From contig BCKC01000001.1 of the NCBI GenBank assembly GCA_001600455.1, positions 4,056,441-4,120,440 on the forward strand: 64,000 nt of DNA, in the 5' to 3' direction. Below the pieces are notes generated by a model, which saw nothing but the letters and a program-made list of their open reading frames with translations, was not told where the DNA came from and made no database searches. The position numbers were made by a program, and so were the translations under genes. The stretch comes from Endocalyx cinctus (taxonomy: Eukaryota > Ascomycota > Sordariomycetes > Amphisphaeriales > Apiosporaceae). Positions 33,856 to 50,785 of this stretch are shown piece after piece. Every line of letters begins with the position of its first letter. Within the stretch, counting starts at the first letter, position 1.

Positions 33856-34388
33856 TTTGATGTTGAGAATGTATTGATGGATATTAATTGATGAAGATGA
33901 GAGGGAATTATATAGTTGTTAGCTATTTGATTGTTGAGATCACCGAAGGAGGTATGCGGTCTGCCTGTTATTCAATTGCATGAGCAGAGCTACTAAATAA
34001 CCTACAGTACTCTGTACATCACTAGGTACATAAAATGAAAATTCTAGTGGAGAAACGTGGTATAGCACACAGTAAGTAATTTGGAAGTTTTTGAGGTTAG
34101 ATTGACTTATGTAATTATCGAGATAAGCGATAAGCGATAAGCGATAGTAGGTTAGTAAATACAGACAGAACAGAGCAGAGTACAGGGACTTGTCTGCTTG
34201 TTTAATGTTAGTCGCGAATTTCCCTTAGTAAATCTTCAGCTTCTTCCATTATTTTTATATACCACCTACTAAAGTATTTTTTTCTCTCTCTCGTTCTTTT
34301 GAAATCTACCCACCAAATAAAGACCACGAAACTTTGCATATAATTTCAACTGGGTTTGATTTAAGTGATAGAATAAATTTCAAGAACT
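33856..34388. promoter_or_regulatory. shared upstream region of FAL1 (-) and PRP9 (+)
   Basis: Divergent 533-bp spacer between two RNA-processing genes. It contains an AGCGATA triplet repeat (about 34126-34146) and a C/T-rich leader before PRP9. Promoter assignment rests on orientation only. Confidence 0.5.
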
Positions 34389-35975
34389 ATGCTTCTGGAA
34401 GAGCAAAGGTTCCTCCATGAGGATCTCGAACGCTTAGAGCAAGGTATAGCTGATCGCATCAGCGAGGAACCCAAAAATGTAAGTTTCCACCAACTACGCG
34501 CAAAGCTATAATGCCTGTATATTAACTATATCGCAACATAGATAAGAGATCGTCTTGCCAGAGATCACCAAATAGCTCAATTTCTCCATCGTATTTCCTC
34601 GCAGTCAGAAAAACTCCTCTCCATCTATCGCGATACCGATGGCTCAAGGTCGCGTGAGATACAGCAGATTGGGGCTGGTGATCCCATGGAAGAATTCTAT
34701 AAACAAGTAGCCGACATCAAAGAGTTTCATGCCAGATATCCGAACGAACCTGTTGAGAATCTCGAACGAGCATATCGACCGAAGAAGGGTCCCGACGGAG
34801 ATGTGGTACCAACAAGTATCGTTGATACTATGTTCACCGGCGAAGAGGGTTTTGGGCGTTTCTTTGATCTGCACACCTGCCATGACTTGTACCTCAACCT
34901 ACCTAATGCGAAGAGATTAAACTACCTACAATACCTTGAGTCGTTCGACAACTTCACACCAGGCGCCGGTGGGTTGAAGAGGTCGGAAAAATTGACGGAC
35001 CAATATTTCAAATACGTTGGTCAGCTAGCCCAGGATCTTGAGACGTTCATGCGCAAGACTAGACCGTTGGAGAACGTAGATAAGGTCATCGCAGACTTCG
35101 ATCAAGAATTCGAGACGATGTGGGAGAAGGATGAAGTACCCGAATGGAAAAATCAGCAATCGGCCGCGACCTCTGGCAGCGGGGGCCAACCAGGAGTATC
35201 AACTGGAGGAATTTGGTGCGCCGATTGTGAAAAAGATTTCAAGAATGAGAATGTCTATAAGGGCCACATGTCAGGCAAGAAACATACCAGAGCCGCGGCA
35301 GAACGAGCGAAGAGACTAGAAGAAGGGTCGGATGACGTGTCAAATGGTACAGAAAGGCCTGCCATTTCGGCACTTCGCCTGAAAGAACGCGCAATTGCCG
35401 AGCGAGAATTTCGCGCCAAGAGGCTTGCCGCCGCAATGAGCACAGAACGCAGCGATACCCGTATAAACGTAGAACGAAGGCAAGGCATGACGGAGCGCGA
35501 GTGGCAACAAGAGCTAGATAATCTGTTCCATATGTCGAACGTTGCTGCGCCAGCTGTGGAGGCTGACGATGGCGATGAAGGTGACGACGATGACAGGATT
35601 TACAACCCGTTGAAGTTACCCTTAGCTTGGGATGGAAAACCCATCCCGTTCTGGCTATATAAACTTCATGGCTTGGGAGTGGAATTTACCTGCGAAGTTT
35701 GTGGTAACTTTGTGTACATGGGTCGTCGGGCGTTTGATAAACACTTTAACGAAGCTCGGCATATATACGGTTTGAAATGTTTGGGGATTACCAATACCTC
35801 CCTTTTCCGAGATATCACTGGAATCGACGAGGCGTTGAGGCTATGGGAGAAGATCCAGAAAGACAAGAGAAAGGACAAAGTAGATGATGGAAGCGTGGTG
35901 CAGATGGAGGACGCAGAGGGAAACGTCATGCCCGAGAAAGTATACTACGACTTGCAGAAGCAAGGTCTTTTGTAA
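34389..35975 (+). CDS. prp9: splicing factor 3a subunit 3 (Prp9/SF3a60)
   Basis: Component of U2 snRNP needed for prespliceosome formation. Exons 34389-34478 and 34542-35975, joined across a 63-nt intron, give 507 residues. The N-terminus (MLLEEQRFLHEDLERLEQ) is the conserved helical start. Then comes the SF3a60 body (FDLHTCHDLYLNLPNAKRLN, YLQYLESFDNF). A C2H2-type finger of the matrin/U1C kind follows (WCADCEKDFKNENVYKGHMSGKKH, read here as Cys-Cys-His-His). The C-terminal block is PFWLYKLHGLGVEFTCEVCG, with NFVYMGRRAFDKHFNEARH and the LRLWEKIQKDK region. Everything expected for the family is intact. Confidence 0.93.
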
Positions 35976-36737
35976 TATAAGTGTATCACTGCAGAACCAG
36001 GACGATGCTTAATGATAACCATGCGTCTTTAATGTTAATCAATGTCTAGTGGGATTTAATATCTCGACTAACACGGTTTCCTGCTTAACATCCATCTAAG
36101 CACTTTGCATCTAAAAGAAGTGAGAATCCATCCATGCTCTGACAAGCCCTACGATTGTATTCCTTAGCAGAAAATAGTCGAGATAAATAAGGGGGGATTC
36201 TCCTTTATTCCCTTACAATAAGTCGGCATTGCCAAAGACAACCTGGCAGGCAGGCAGTCCTCGGGCTGCTTGGGCAGTTCGGGGTAGGTTTTGGTAACAT
36301 ATCTGCATATGTATGATTGGTCCGTGCCCGGAGCTATTACGATTAGCCACTACTAGTCATCCAGTCAGCGAGTCAGCCAGTGAGCTCCGTCCATTAATTT
36401 ACTGCAATTATAGGACTTCACCCCGCCAACTTCAACCTAAAAAAAATACATTGGAATGATGGATCAAAACAATATCAGTTGACACAACCTATTAAGTTCT
36501 TGTTTCCAGACGAAGGCAATTCATTTCAAAGAAGGGAATTCCAACATAATTTTTGCTTTTGGCGCATTTTGCGATGACGATGGATTCGCATTTTGGGATT
36601 CAGTTTGTATACCGTCATACGAATCCCGCGACCTCATCGATAATATATCCACCTATAAAATATCTATACCCGTCCACGTTGACGACATCTACTTTTGTCA
36701 CGTGACAAAGGAACGTTGATGAAATAAAGCCTTGGAG
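35976..36737. other. intergenic spacer
   Basis: 762 bp between PRP9 and SLX1, both on the plus strand. It contains a GGCAGGCAGTCC-like repeat near 36244-36260 and a TCACGTGAC palindrome near 36700. Otherwise unremarkable. Confidence 0.5.
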
Positions 36738-37854
36738 ATGTCCACTATCATGTCAAAACCAATACCGCCTCTATATACTGTATACATTTTGCGCTCCACT
36801 GTGCAGCATGCTTCTCTTTACATTGGTTCAACGCCGAACCCGCCGCGCCGGCTGAAGCAGCACAACGGCTATGCGAAAGGGGGTGCGGCGCGCACGGCGA
36901 GAAGTAAGCTAAGGCCGTGGGAGATGGTCGGGATAGTGTCGGGATTTCCTGGAATGGTGGCTGCTTTGAAGTTTGAGTGAGTCCCACCAATATACTTAGT
37001 ATACTTAATATTTGCCATTAAGATATCCTTCCCTTCTTCCCTTCTTTACTTCTATCACTGGACCGGCTGCGATACTGATGATCGGATTATCTAGATGGGC
37101 GCTCACAAATGCGCACATATCTTTGCACATACCATCTCAAGATCGCTTAACCATCTCGACGAGGAGGAAGAAAAACGGACATCCAATGCGACCGCGACTG
37201 CAAATCAGTTCTATACTCTCGAATCTGCATCTCCTGCTTCGCGTGCCCAGCTTTTCGAGGTGGCCGCTAAAGCTACATTTCTTTGCTCCCGATGTATATG
37301 GGAAATGGAAAGAGGCATGCGCGAAAGCAACCGAACCGCTTCGAAAATCGATTTCCATCACCACGGACTTCGGTCTTATGATGAACACCGCATCCTCTCC
37401 TCGAACCCATGAACTTAACGGTAATCTGAATGATATGGATGATGATGCATGGGGCATTCATGCATTACCGCTGGATTACAAGCCTATGAAAGATTACGTG
37501 ACTAAGACGCAATCGCTCTATAGCTTTGAAAGAGAAGGTGATTGTGTCGTGTGCGGAGAAAATCTACCTCCAGGCGAAGGCCTCTATGCGACTTGTTCGA
37601 ACGATGGCTGCGAGGCCACAGGCCATCTGTCTTGCTGGAGTAAACGTTTGTTAGGTGACGCCCACGCAAATGAGGTCATCCCGGTTTCGGGACATTGTCC
37701 GAAATGTGACGGTGAAATTTTGTGGGGCGATATGATGAAGGAACTAAGTCTGAGAGTGCGTGGGCCCAAGGAGATCGATAAGTTACTTAGAAAACCGCGT
37801 AAACGAATCGCAAGGGCTCAAGCCGAGACGCAAGCCGAGAAACTCTCTGAATAG
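36738..37854 (+). CDS. slx1: structure-specific endonuclease subunit Slx1
   Basis: Slx1 is the nuclease subunit of Slx1-Slx4, which cuts branched DNA during replication-fork repair. Exon 1 (36738-36976) and exon 2 (37095-37854) flank a 118-nt intron and give 332 residues; a second start at 36750 is four codons shorter. The GIY-YIG domain is clear: [41 protein letters not shown], and [16 protein letters not shown] completed across the intron. The C-terminal RING-like zinc domain has [28 protein letters not shown] and [14 protein letters not shown]. The order and length are typical. Confidence 0.93.
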
Positions 37855-39804
37855 ATAGCCGGTACGTATATGAGTATATGCCCACATGCTCGTATGAAAA
37901 CCAAGAATTGGAATCGTTGCACTTGATGCTTAATATAATTGAGATGAAATAGCAAGGCGCTGTAGTTTAGTTTAGAAATTGCTTTCTGGACAAGTTTATG
38001 TTGGAGGTAAAGGCAGATTTTCATTATCCGATTAATCGAGTTTCTAAAACAGCCTGAAGATTCTCATCTATATTTGAACAGCACATTTCGTAAATGGAAT
38101 TTCTACATACTTGTATATGAGTATATGAGTATCCATATATGAGTATATAGAATGGCCTTACATGCAGTGAACTACTAAGTTAAGTACTCAATACCTAATG
38201 GCAGAGACGCACTACTGCTGCACAGGCCGATAATATCAGGGATATGCATCGGGCCGGAAGTAGCGGGAACACAAAGCATGGATCCATAGATGGGCCATCG
38301 GTGCATCGTTCACGTGAATGTTGTGCGGTTGCGCATTCTAGTATGCCATGCAACCAACATTGAAAATGGCGGTAGAAAATTGCGATGGAGGGTAGTACAA
38401 CACATGAAGAGGGGGGAAAAAATAACATACCCAGGCACCAGGCTGCCAGGTAGGTAATCTACCTTGGTAGTTTAGTACAAGTGGTAATACCTAGTATACG
38501 TAGTAATCAGCTAATAATGTAATGTACATTGTAGCGTCCTTGGTGTTTGGCCCCCATTAAATTATCCCTTGACAAAAAGAGGGAAAAAAAAAAAAAAAGA
38601 CGAATACAGAAAGGATAAGATAATGGCGAATGTACTGTGTAAGAAGGGAGGTGAGGAGTATACTACTATGTAGGTACCTGGTAGAAGAGGCGGTTTGGCT
38701 GGCGTGGTCTCATGTTTCCCGAAGAAATTGGTTAATAACGGAAGTATTCTCCATAATTTTAAACGTCACTTCTTTATTATTGGACAATGCGAAGACTTAT
38801 CAACTCAATACCCCTGTCAATTTGGCTGTTATATCAAGTTTGCTGGTACGTTCGTAGCAAAGTTCCCTTTGCCTTTTTTTTTTTTTTTTTTTCAACTATT
38901 AGGCCCGAGGTATTTGTCTTTTCTCTCCTTTCCCTTCCTGGTTATATCCATATCACCCGCAAAATAGGAAGAACTTGCATCCATCCCTATTTGGAAAAGC
39001 GGGGATGAAGAGTCTCCAAACATCTCCTCTCACGAGTTGGCTTCTCGATACAGAAAGGTCCATAGATCGGAATATTGAATTCATGTCTTTAATACAATCG
39101 ACTCATCTCCTCAGCCGGGGGTCAGAATAAGCTCAGAATGGTGAGCATATACCTACTATGTAGGCATTTTCCTTACCTAGTACATATAGGTACTATACTA
39201 ATAAAACTTTACCTACTAAAATGGCTCATTCTTGAGAGCCTTGATAAAAAAAATTTTTTTATGTTCACATTCCAATCCTTGCCATGATGACATGCATGTA
39301 AGAAAGAGTTTTCTTTTTCTCGCTCTTTTCTTTTCGTATACGCAAAACCGTATTTCAATAAAAATACATTTAGTTACATCAACTCGGTATTTTGACGCAG
39401 TATTATTCAGCCATGATATTATTTTCCTCCCCCCCTACACTCTTCGCTTTCTTATGCTATATTGCTCTTACACCTAGGTTAAGACGAGGCGTATTGTTAT
39501 CCGGTTTAGTTTCACGCGGTGTCGTACGATTCATGCAATGTTGATCGCTTCGTTTTTGGGATATATCAACTTTGGCATCTAACCAGTTTTCTATTGTCTA
39601 TGTCTTGGTAGTTATATAAAATCAGCAACATTGACCTCGTCATGTGCTTGAATAGGTAAATAACATATACAAACACTTCCCAAAGGCCCGTAGGCAATAT
39701 CGCAACAACCATAATAGGCTGGTGGTTTGTAGGTAGGTTGGTAGAAGTATACATATACGATTGCCCCAGCCATAGTGAAATTGAGCACATTTTGTCAAAT
39801 ATCA

Positions 39805-39828
39805 ATATATATATATATATATATATAT
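39805..39828. repeat. TA microsatellite
   Basis: Twelve TA/AT units in the gene-free region. Confidence 0.85.
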
Positions 39829-40085
39829 CCTTGAAATGATTTTTAACTTAAGTTGAGACTAATACGCTTGCTTAATTATACCGATTGGGAGGATGGAGGT
39901 CAGAGCAAAGTCGGTTTGAATATCTGATCTAATGTGGTGTTACCTTATGATCTATCAGATGATGATGATTCAGTACCTAATTACAGTACTTACATACGTA
40001 TATGGAGCAGTGACAGAACACTTTATTAGTGGTAGATAACTAAGCCTAGAGAGAGATAGTGGACATATATGGATACTACTATGAC

Positions 40086-40195
40086 TACCTAGGTAGGTAT
40101 CTAGGTAAGTATTTACCTAGGTAGGTACTTAGGAAGCAATTATAGTAACCTAGCTGCCTACCTAGGTACCTAGGTAGATACCTAGCAAGCCCTGG
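40086..40195. repeat. cluster of CCTAGGTA-type palindromic repeats
   Basis: About 110 bp in which ACCTAGGTAGGTA and its reverse complement recur, interspersed with CTAGGTAAGT. Shorter copies of the same unit occur elsewhere (16789-16820, 54480-54530, 54740-54775, 61207-61216). The block could fold into several alternative hairpins. Confidence 0.75.
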
Positions 40196-40475
40196 TCTGG
40201 TACTGCCTGGTAAGTGTACATAGTAGGTGGTAAGTGGTAAGTGGTAAGTAAGCCATTAAACGGATAAATTCACCCTTGTAGTAGATTGATGAACTCCCGA
40301 CGACACTTCAAATGCGAGGCCCCAACTTAACTTCCCACAGGACCGTCCTTGTTTAGCTATTGAATTCGTAACCTAGAACCTTCAAAGTTGTTAAGATTGA
40401 CTAAATTTATCTAGTAGCTGGACATAATTGTGTCTGTGACTGTTTACCTTAGTATTTAGGTATTTTATAGGCGAT

Positions 40476-40515
40476 AATTCATAACTCATAACTCATAATT
40501 CATAATTCATAATTA
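40476..40515. repeat. octamer tandem repeat (AACTCATA/AATTCATA)
   Basis: About five near-perfect 8-bp units in tandem, with C/T variation at one position. Confidence 0.8.
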
Positions 40516-41096
40516 GATAAATAACTCTTTTTTTTTTGAATCATCTAAGGATAGATATGGATACGTGGACATATCCATACTTGGATACCTACTATCTAAA
40601 ATGTTCCATATCTAGTGTATCTTTCCCCATTCATTAGATTTATATTCTCACTGCATTCAATGTGTATATATTGTATGTATATTCATTATCTTATATATAT
40701 ACACATATACACTTCTTCTGACTTTCGTGGATTCTTTGATCTACGCACCCCCCTCATCTCACTCTCATCACATCTTTCGCATATTATTAGTTACACCCTC
40801 CTCTGTTTTTGGGGCTCTCTATAATGCATACATTTTCCCACTTACCGACTTACTAAATATAAGTTATAGACATAAGTACATAGTACACTAGTACTTAATC
40901 GGTTCACACGCTCTAAAGCTGCGACGTGAAGTACGCACTACTAGGGTACTTACTGTCTTCCCCTGGTCCATGGTTATCAGCCTTCCCTCCATACTGTAAT
41001 AATAAACTTATTATTTTACTTCTTTCTAGTATACACTAAGGTCGATAATTGTTACGGAGTACCTCACATAATCATAATACATACATTATCCATTAT

Positions 41097-41126
41097 CCAT
41101 ACCCATACCCATACCCATACCCATAC
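41097..41126. repeat. CCATAC hexanucleotide array
   Basis: Five tandem CCATAC-type units about 840 bp upstream of the KDM5 start. Confidence 0.8.
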
Positions 41127-41957
41127 TATATAGTAGTATTTGGAGTGCGCTAGCTAAGGTAACCTCCCTCACTCATTCATTCACTTCTCTATCCATTTTT
41201 ATACTCACGTATCTTTACCCACCACACTACACTTCCCTTCTACTATGCATGCTTCTCAACTTCCTCATACCTGTTTCTAAATACTGAATAGAACAACCCA
41301 TTATATTGACTTTTTTTTTTTTTTTCATTCAAATTCAAATTCAAAAGTAATAATTTATCTGCCTTAATTATCCACTACACAATCTTCATCTAGTACTTCT
41401 ATCCATAGTCATAAATTAATTTTATAGCTTGACGATTTCCACTTAATCCTCCGTTACGACAATTGTGGTTATTGTTCTAGGTATTATTGTGCTATTTGAT
41501 TCAAGTCGTCATTACCTGTGGACAAGGACCCTCAGCTTATCCGGCGTCTTTAAGCTTTAAGCAGATCAAGCCACGAACGAGTCTTAAGAAATTACCCTTG
41601 ACAGTTGATCTTGATAAACTAACCTTCTTCCATGCATTCATGTGTCCACATTCGCACCTCTTCATCTGGTAAAACAAGTTTCTCCGATTCGGGAATACAC
41701 CAATCCATCATCATTCACTCCACCCCAAGTTGACCAGAAGCGAAGGGGGGGAAATCATACAAAGCATATCAATTCGACCTCCAACAAGCGATGCACCTCG
41801 AACTTCCATGATACCGCGCTCGTCGGCCTTCCCATATAATCACCATTCGCCTTGAAGTGGGTAATTTTATCATCCCCGACTCGACAATATAAAGAGAAAT
41901 AATCACCAATTTGACATCTTTTGACACCCAACAATCTACCGATCCGCTCATTTGTGA

Positions 41958-47774
<5,817 letters not shown>

Positions 47775-48712
47775 AGTCGATGCTTCTTAGGGACACGATT
47801 ATCGTACAACCTAGTTACGTAAATATCCATATCAAGCATCGCAGGCGTTATGGTTCCTCGGTTTTTGAGGCACATCGGAATTAAACGGCGTACCGGCATT
47901 ATCAGTTTCATCAGCTTAACGACAAATAACCTTCATCTTCGATACCCAATCTCCCACTCAGTCAAGATCCAGCGGAGAATATATCGTGAATGAGATGAGA
48001 TGTATCTGTCAAATATAGAGAAGTGGGTTTTTCTTCAGGGGCAATACTTTTATCCGTGTATGATTATGAAATACGTAACCCGTCATCCACAAGTGTGGCA
48101 GCGTGTAATAGTGGCGGTTTTACACCACTGCATTAGAAAGGCGTTGAATTACGGAAAGGAGTAAAATAAATATCTTGAATTATAGTTACGGGTTGACAGT
48201 CAACAGGTATGGTCAAATAATTGAGAGTAATTGATAAAAAAATAAAACATGGATTCTATTATTCCTCCTATCTTTTCACGTGAGATTCTATATACCCCAA
48301 ACAGCGTCTATATATCCCAAGTCCAGAGGGATTTTACTTGTATACCCTCTCTAGAAAGCCATTAAGCTATGATGATAAGTACCGGGTTGTGACCTCTTTT
48401 TGATATTGATATGCCTAGTTTTGGAAAGTTGGTTGCAAGCCATCACCGGATAATATTGTACCGTGACTCTGGCAATATCAAAGGCGGGGGGTTTTTATCA
48501 GCCTTCGCCATGGGCCCAAAATCAATCTCATTGGCGGCTTTGAATGGATATATAGCTTGGATGTTTCCCTAGTTGATAAATACATAAATGACTCGATGTT
48601 TCGTTGGGACATACGCACCAACGAGAATCGCTAGTCACCTATTGACTCTGATACTCACCCAAATCGACACCCTTGGAGTCGTAAAAGAACAGACGAAGAG
48701 AGAGAAAGTATA
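47775..48712. other. intergenic spacer
   Basis: 938 bp between the KDM5 3' end and the secreted-protein gene. Contains two similar TATATACCC/TATATCCC stretches near 48290-48350. The promoter of the secreted-protein gene should lie at its right end. No ORF is supported. Confidence 0.5.
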
Positions 48713-49507
48713 ATGTCACCATTAGAAATGAACTACTTAAGAAGATTTTTAGCAGTTACTGTGACGATGTTGTCCGTTTTGCACCTGGTCTTAGCCGTAC
48801 CGCCTGTGGGACACGATTTCCCCGGATGTTCGGCGACCTCGGAAGCACACAATTATTTCCAAGTCAGGGGTATCCGATATCAATTAAGTTCTCAAGAGGC
48901 GGCCCAGTTGACCCTCGACGTCACGAATGGCGCTATGAATTATACGGCGCATTGCGATTTTCAAGCACTCACACCTGGGGCTGTCGCGTCATGGTTAGGG
49001 TGTGAGAAGATTGATGAAGAGACAGGGGAAGAAGAGAAGTTCTATACGGTACAGACAAACGTGAAGTTTGATTTCGACAGTAAGGCCCTGGTTGTCAATC
49101 AGACCTGGTACTGCGACGATGTCACGCCCGAATATCCGTAGGCTCATCCTCTCGAACGGGGTTGAGAATATGTCTAGTTTTGCCCTTGGTTTGGTTTGCT
49201 AATGTATTTTCACTCATACAGAATTGCATTCAAAGGTACGGGCGAGGGTATCCTGACAAACCTCGCATGCGTGAATAGTACAGAAGGTAAGTTAAAATTA
49301 TCGTTCAGATACCTTTTTTTACTCTGAAATCGCGATAAATTCGGGACTAATTTCTATAATATGAACTAATTCATGATCAAAGTCGTCCAAGATTGCACAG
49401 CACCTAACGCAGCGCTCAAAATATGGGCTTGGTACCGCGATGATCTCCCTCCGGATGCGCTCCTGAACCCTATCCCGACTACTACGCAGACGCCTATATT
49501 GTCATGA
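48713..49507 (+). CDS. secreted Cys-rich protein, unknown family
   Basis: Exons 48713-49137, 49222-49286 and 49383-49507 join in phase to 204 residues. The start MSPLEMNYLRRFLAVTVTML leads into a signal peptide with likely cleavage after HLVLA (about residue 28). The mature chain has Cys in GCSATSE, TAHCDF, WLGCEK, WYCDD, NLACVN and VVQDC: six cysteines, enough for three disulfides. N-glycosylation sequons occur (for example NYT, NQT, NST). There is no catalytic motif or known domain that I recognise. Small secreted cysteine proteins of moulds are often apoplastic or effector-like, but that is only a size-and-composition argument. Confidence 0.72.
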
Positions 49508-49896
49508 AGTAGTAATACGGAAGTTTTCGTTCTCGTATGAAAGAGATGGAAGAAAAGAGGATGGAAAAGTAATGTAATTCTTTGGACGGTATGAATTACG
49601 TCGTTATTCTCTCATGATGCTAGTAGGGGGAAATATGGAAGTTTTCACCTAACTCTAAGAGGTAGCACGGGCGAAAATTCTGTGATGCTTAGAATATTAG
49701 GATGATTAGGATGAATAAGTATTGTCATTATGTCAAAGATCTAAAGCTGAGGTAAATAATGTTTGAACATTTTATTCAATTACACTCGACAGCGTAATAC
49801 CTAGTATCATAAGATGGGTATGCCAAGTCATCCACTCATATAATCTATTTCTTGCTACGTACAACGCGAGCATATAATCACGTCAATAACACCCAC
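49508..49896. other. convergent intergenic spacer
   Basis: 389 bp between the 3' ends of the secreted Cys-rich protein gene (+) and the HNH nuclease gene (-). No gene seen. Confidence 0.5.
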
Positions 49897-50785
49897 TTAA
49901 CAGGTATTCAGCATACTCGTCAGCGTCGTCTTCTCAGCGCTCGTAATGGTGAGGTCGTAGTACGACTTGACGGCGACATAGCTCTTGGCGTACGTACAGT
50001 AGAAGCTCGTGAGGGGAGGCTTCCACGAATCTGGGCTCTTGTCGCCCTTAGACGAGTTAACCGAGTCGGTCACGGCCCATAGCTGGGGTCTCGTCAAGTC
50101 GTTGGCAAAAGCTTGACGTTGCGCCGTCGTCCATTCACTTGCCCCGGACTTTATTTCACCCCCTTTGAGTCAGCGATTTATTTTCTATAGCTTTTTTCTT
50201 GATGTAAGGTGGGGAAAGGAAGGAGAAAGGAGAAGAAAAAGAAAAAAAGACTTACAACCCAGGCGTTCTTCAAAGGAACCATGTGATCGATGTCAACGTC
50301 CGAAGCGGCGGACCAAGTCGCCCCGTCGTACGGGCTTTCCCACGTGCCGGCCGTCGGGTAACAGTCGGAACCGACGGTGACGGACGTGCCGTCGCGCTTC
50401 AGGACCGACTCGCGCGTGCTGCAGCCTCCGGATTCGATCCAGTGAGGGAACAGGTCGCGGGAGTAGCCCCCCGGGTCGGTGTACGTCTTGACGGTAAGAG
50501 CGGCAAGTTGCGTCTTGGCGCTAGATGTGGAAGGAACACCGGGCTATAGACACGAATCGGGAGTGACAGAGATCGTTGTTAGTCATATTAACACACTTGT
50601 TTCGTGTACAAGGCACAGAGCATGGAGACTAAAGAGAAGAGAAAAGAAAAAAAAAGGCCAATACTAACAGGCGTGCGCGCTTCAACTATATGAGCGCCAG
50701 CGTCGGCATTTGCCACGGCCGTAGGTGCGGCACGTACCGACGCGATGAGGGACAAGAGTCCGCTAGCCGCTAGGGTAAACTTCAT
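49897..50785 (-). CDS. secreted HNH (DUF1524/GmrSD C-terminal type) nuclease
   Basis: Exons 50669-50785, 50256-50543 and 49897-50148, all in phase 0, give 218 residues. The signal peptide is MKFTLAASGLLSLIASVRAA. The body carries the hallmark of this extracellular nuclease group: DVDIDHMVPLKNAW, with the catalytic-metal His and Asp residues. Then come SGASEWTTAQRQAFANDL and a C-terminal KPP...SFYCTYAKSY region. Cysteines in GGCSTRES, GSDCYPT, SFYCTY and the final MLNTC suggest two disulfides. Related proteins occur in actinobacteria and many fungi and are expected to degrade extracellular DNA or RNA, perhaps for phosphate or in competition; the role here is inferred. Confidence 0.85.

Noticed and set aside
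41097..41126. CCATAC array as telomere-like sequence
   Set aside because: The unit differs from the usual fungal TTAGGG/CCCTAA repeat and the array is short and internal.
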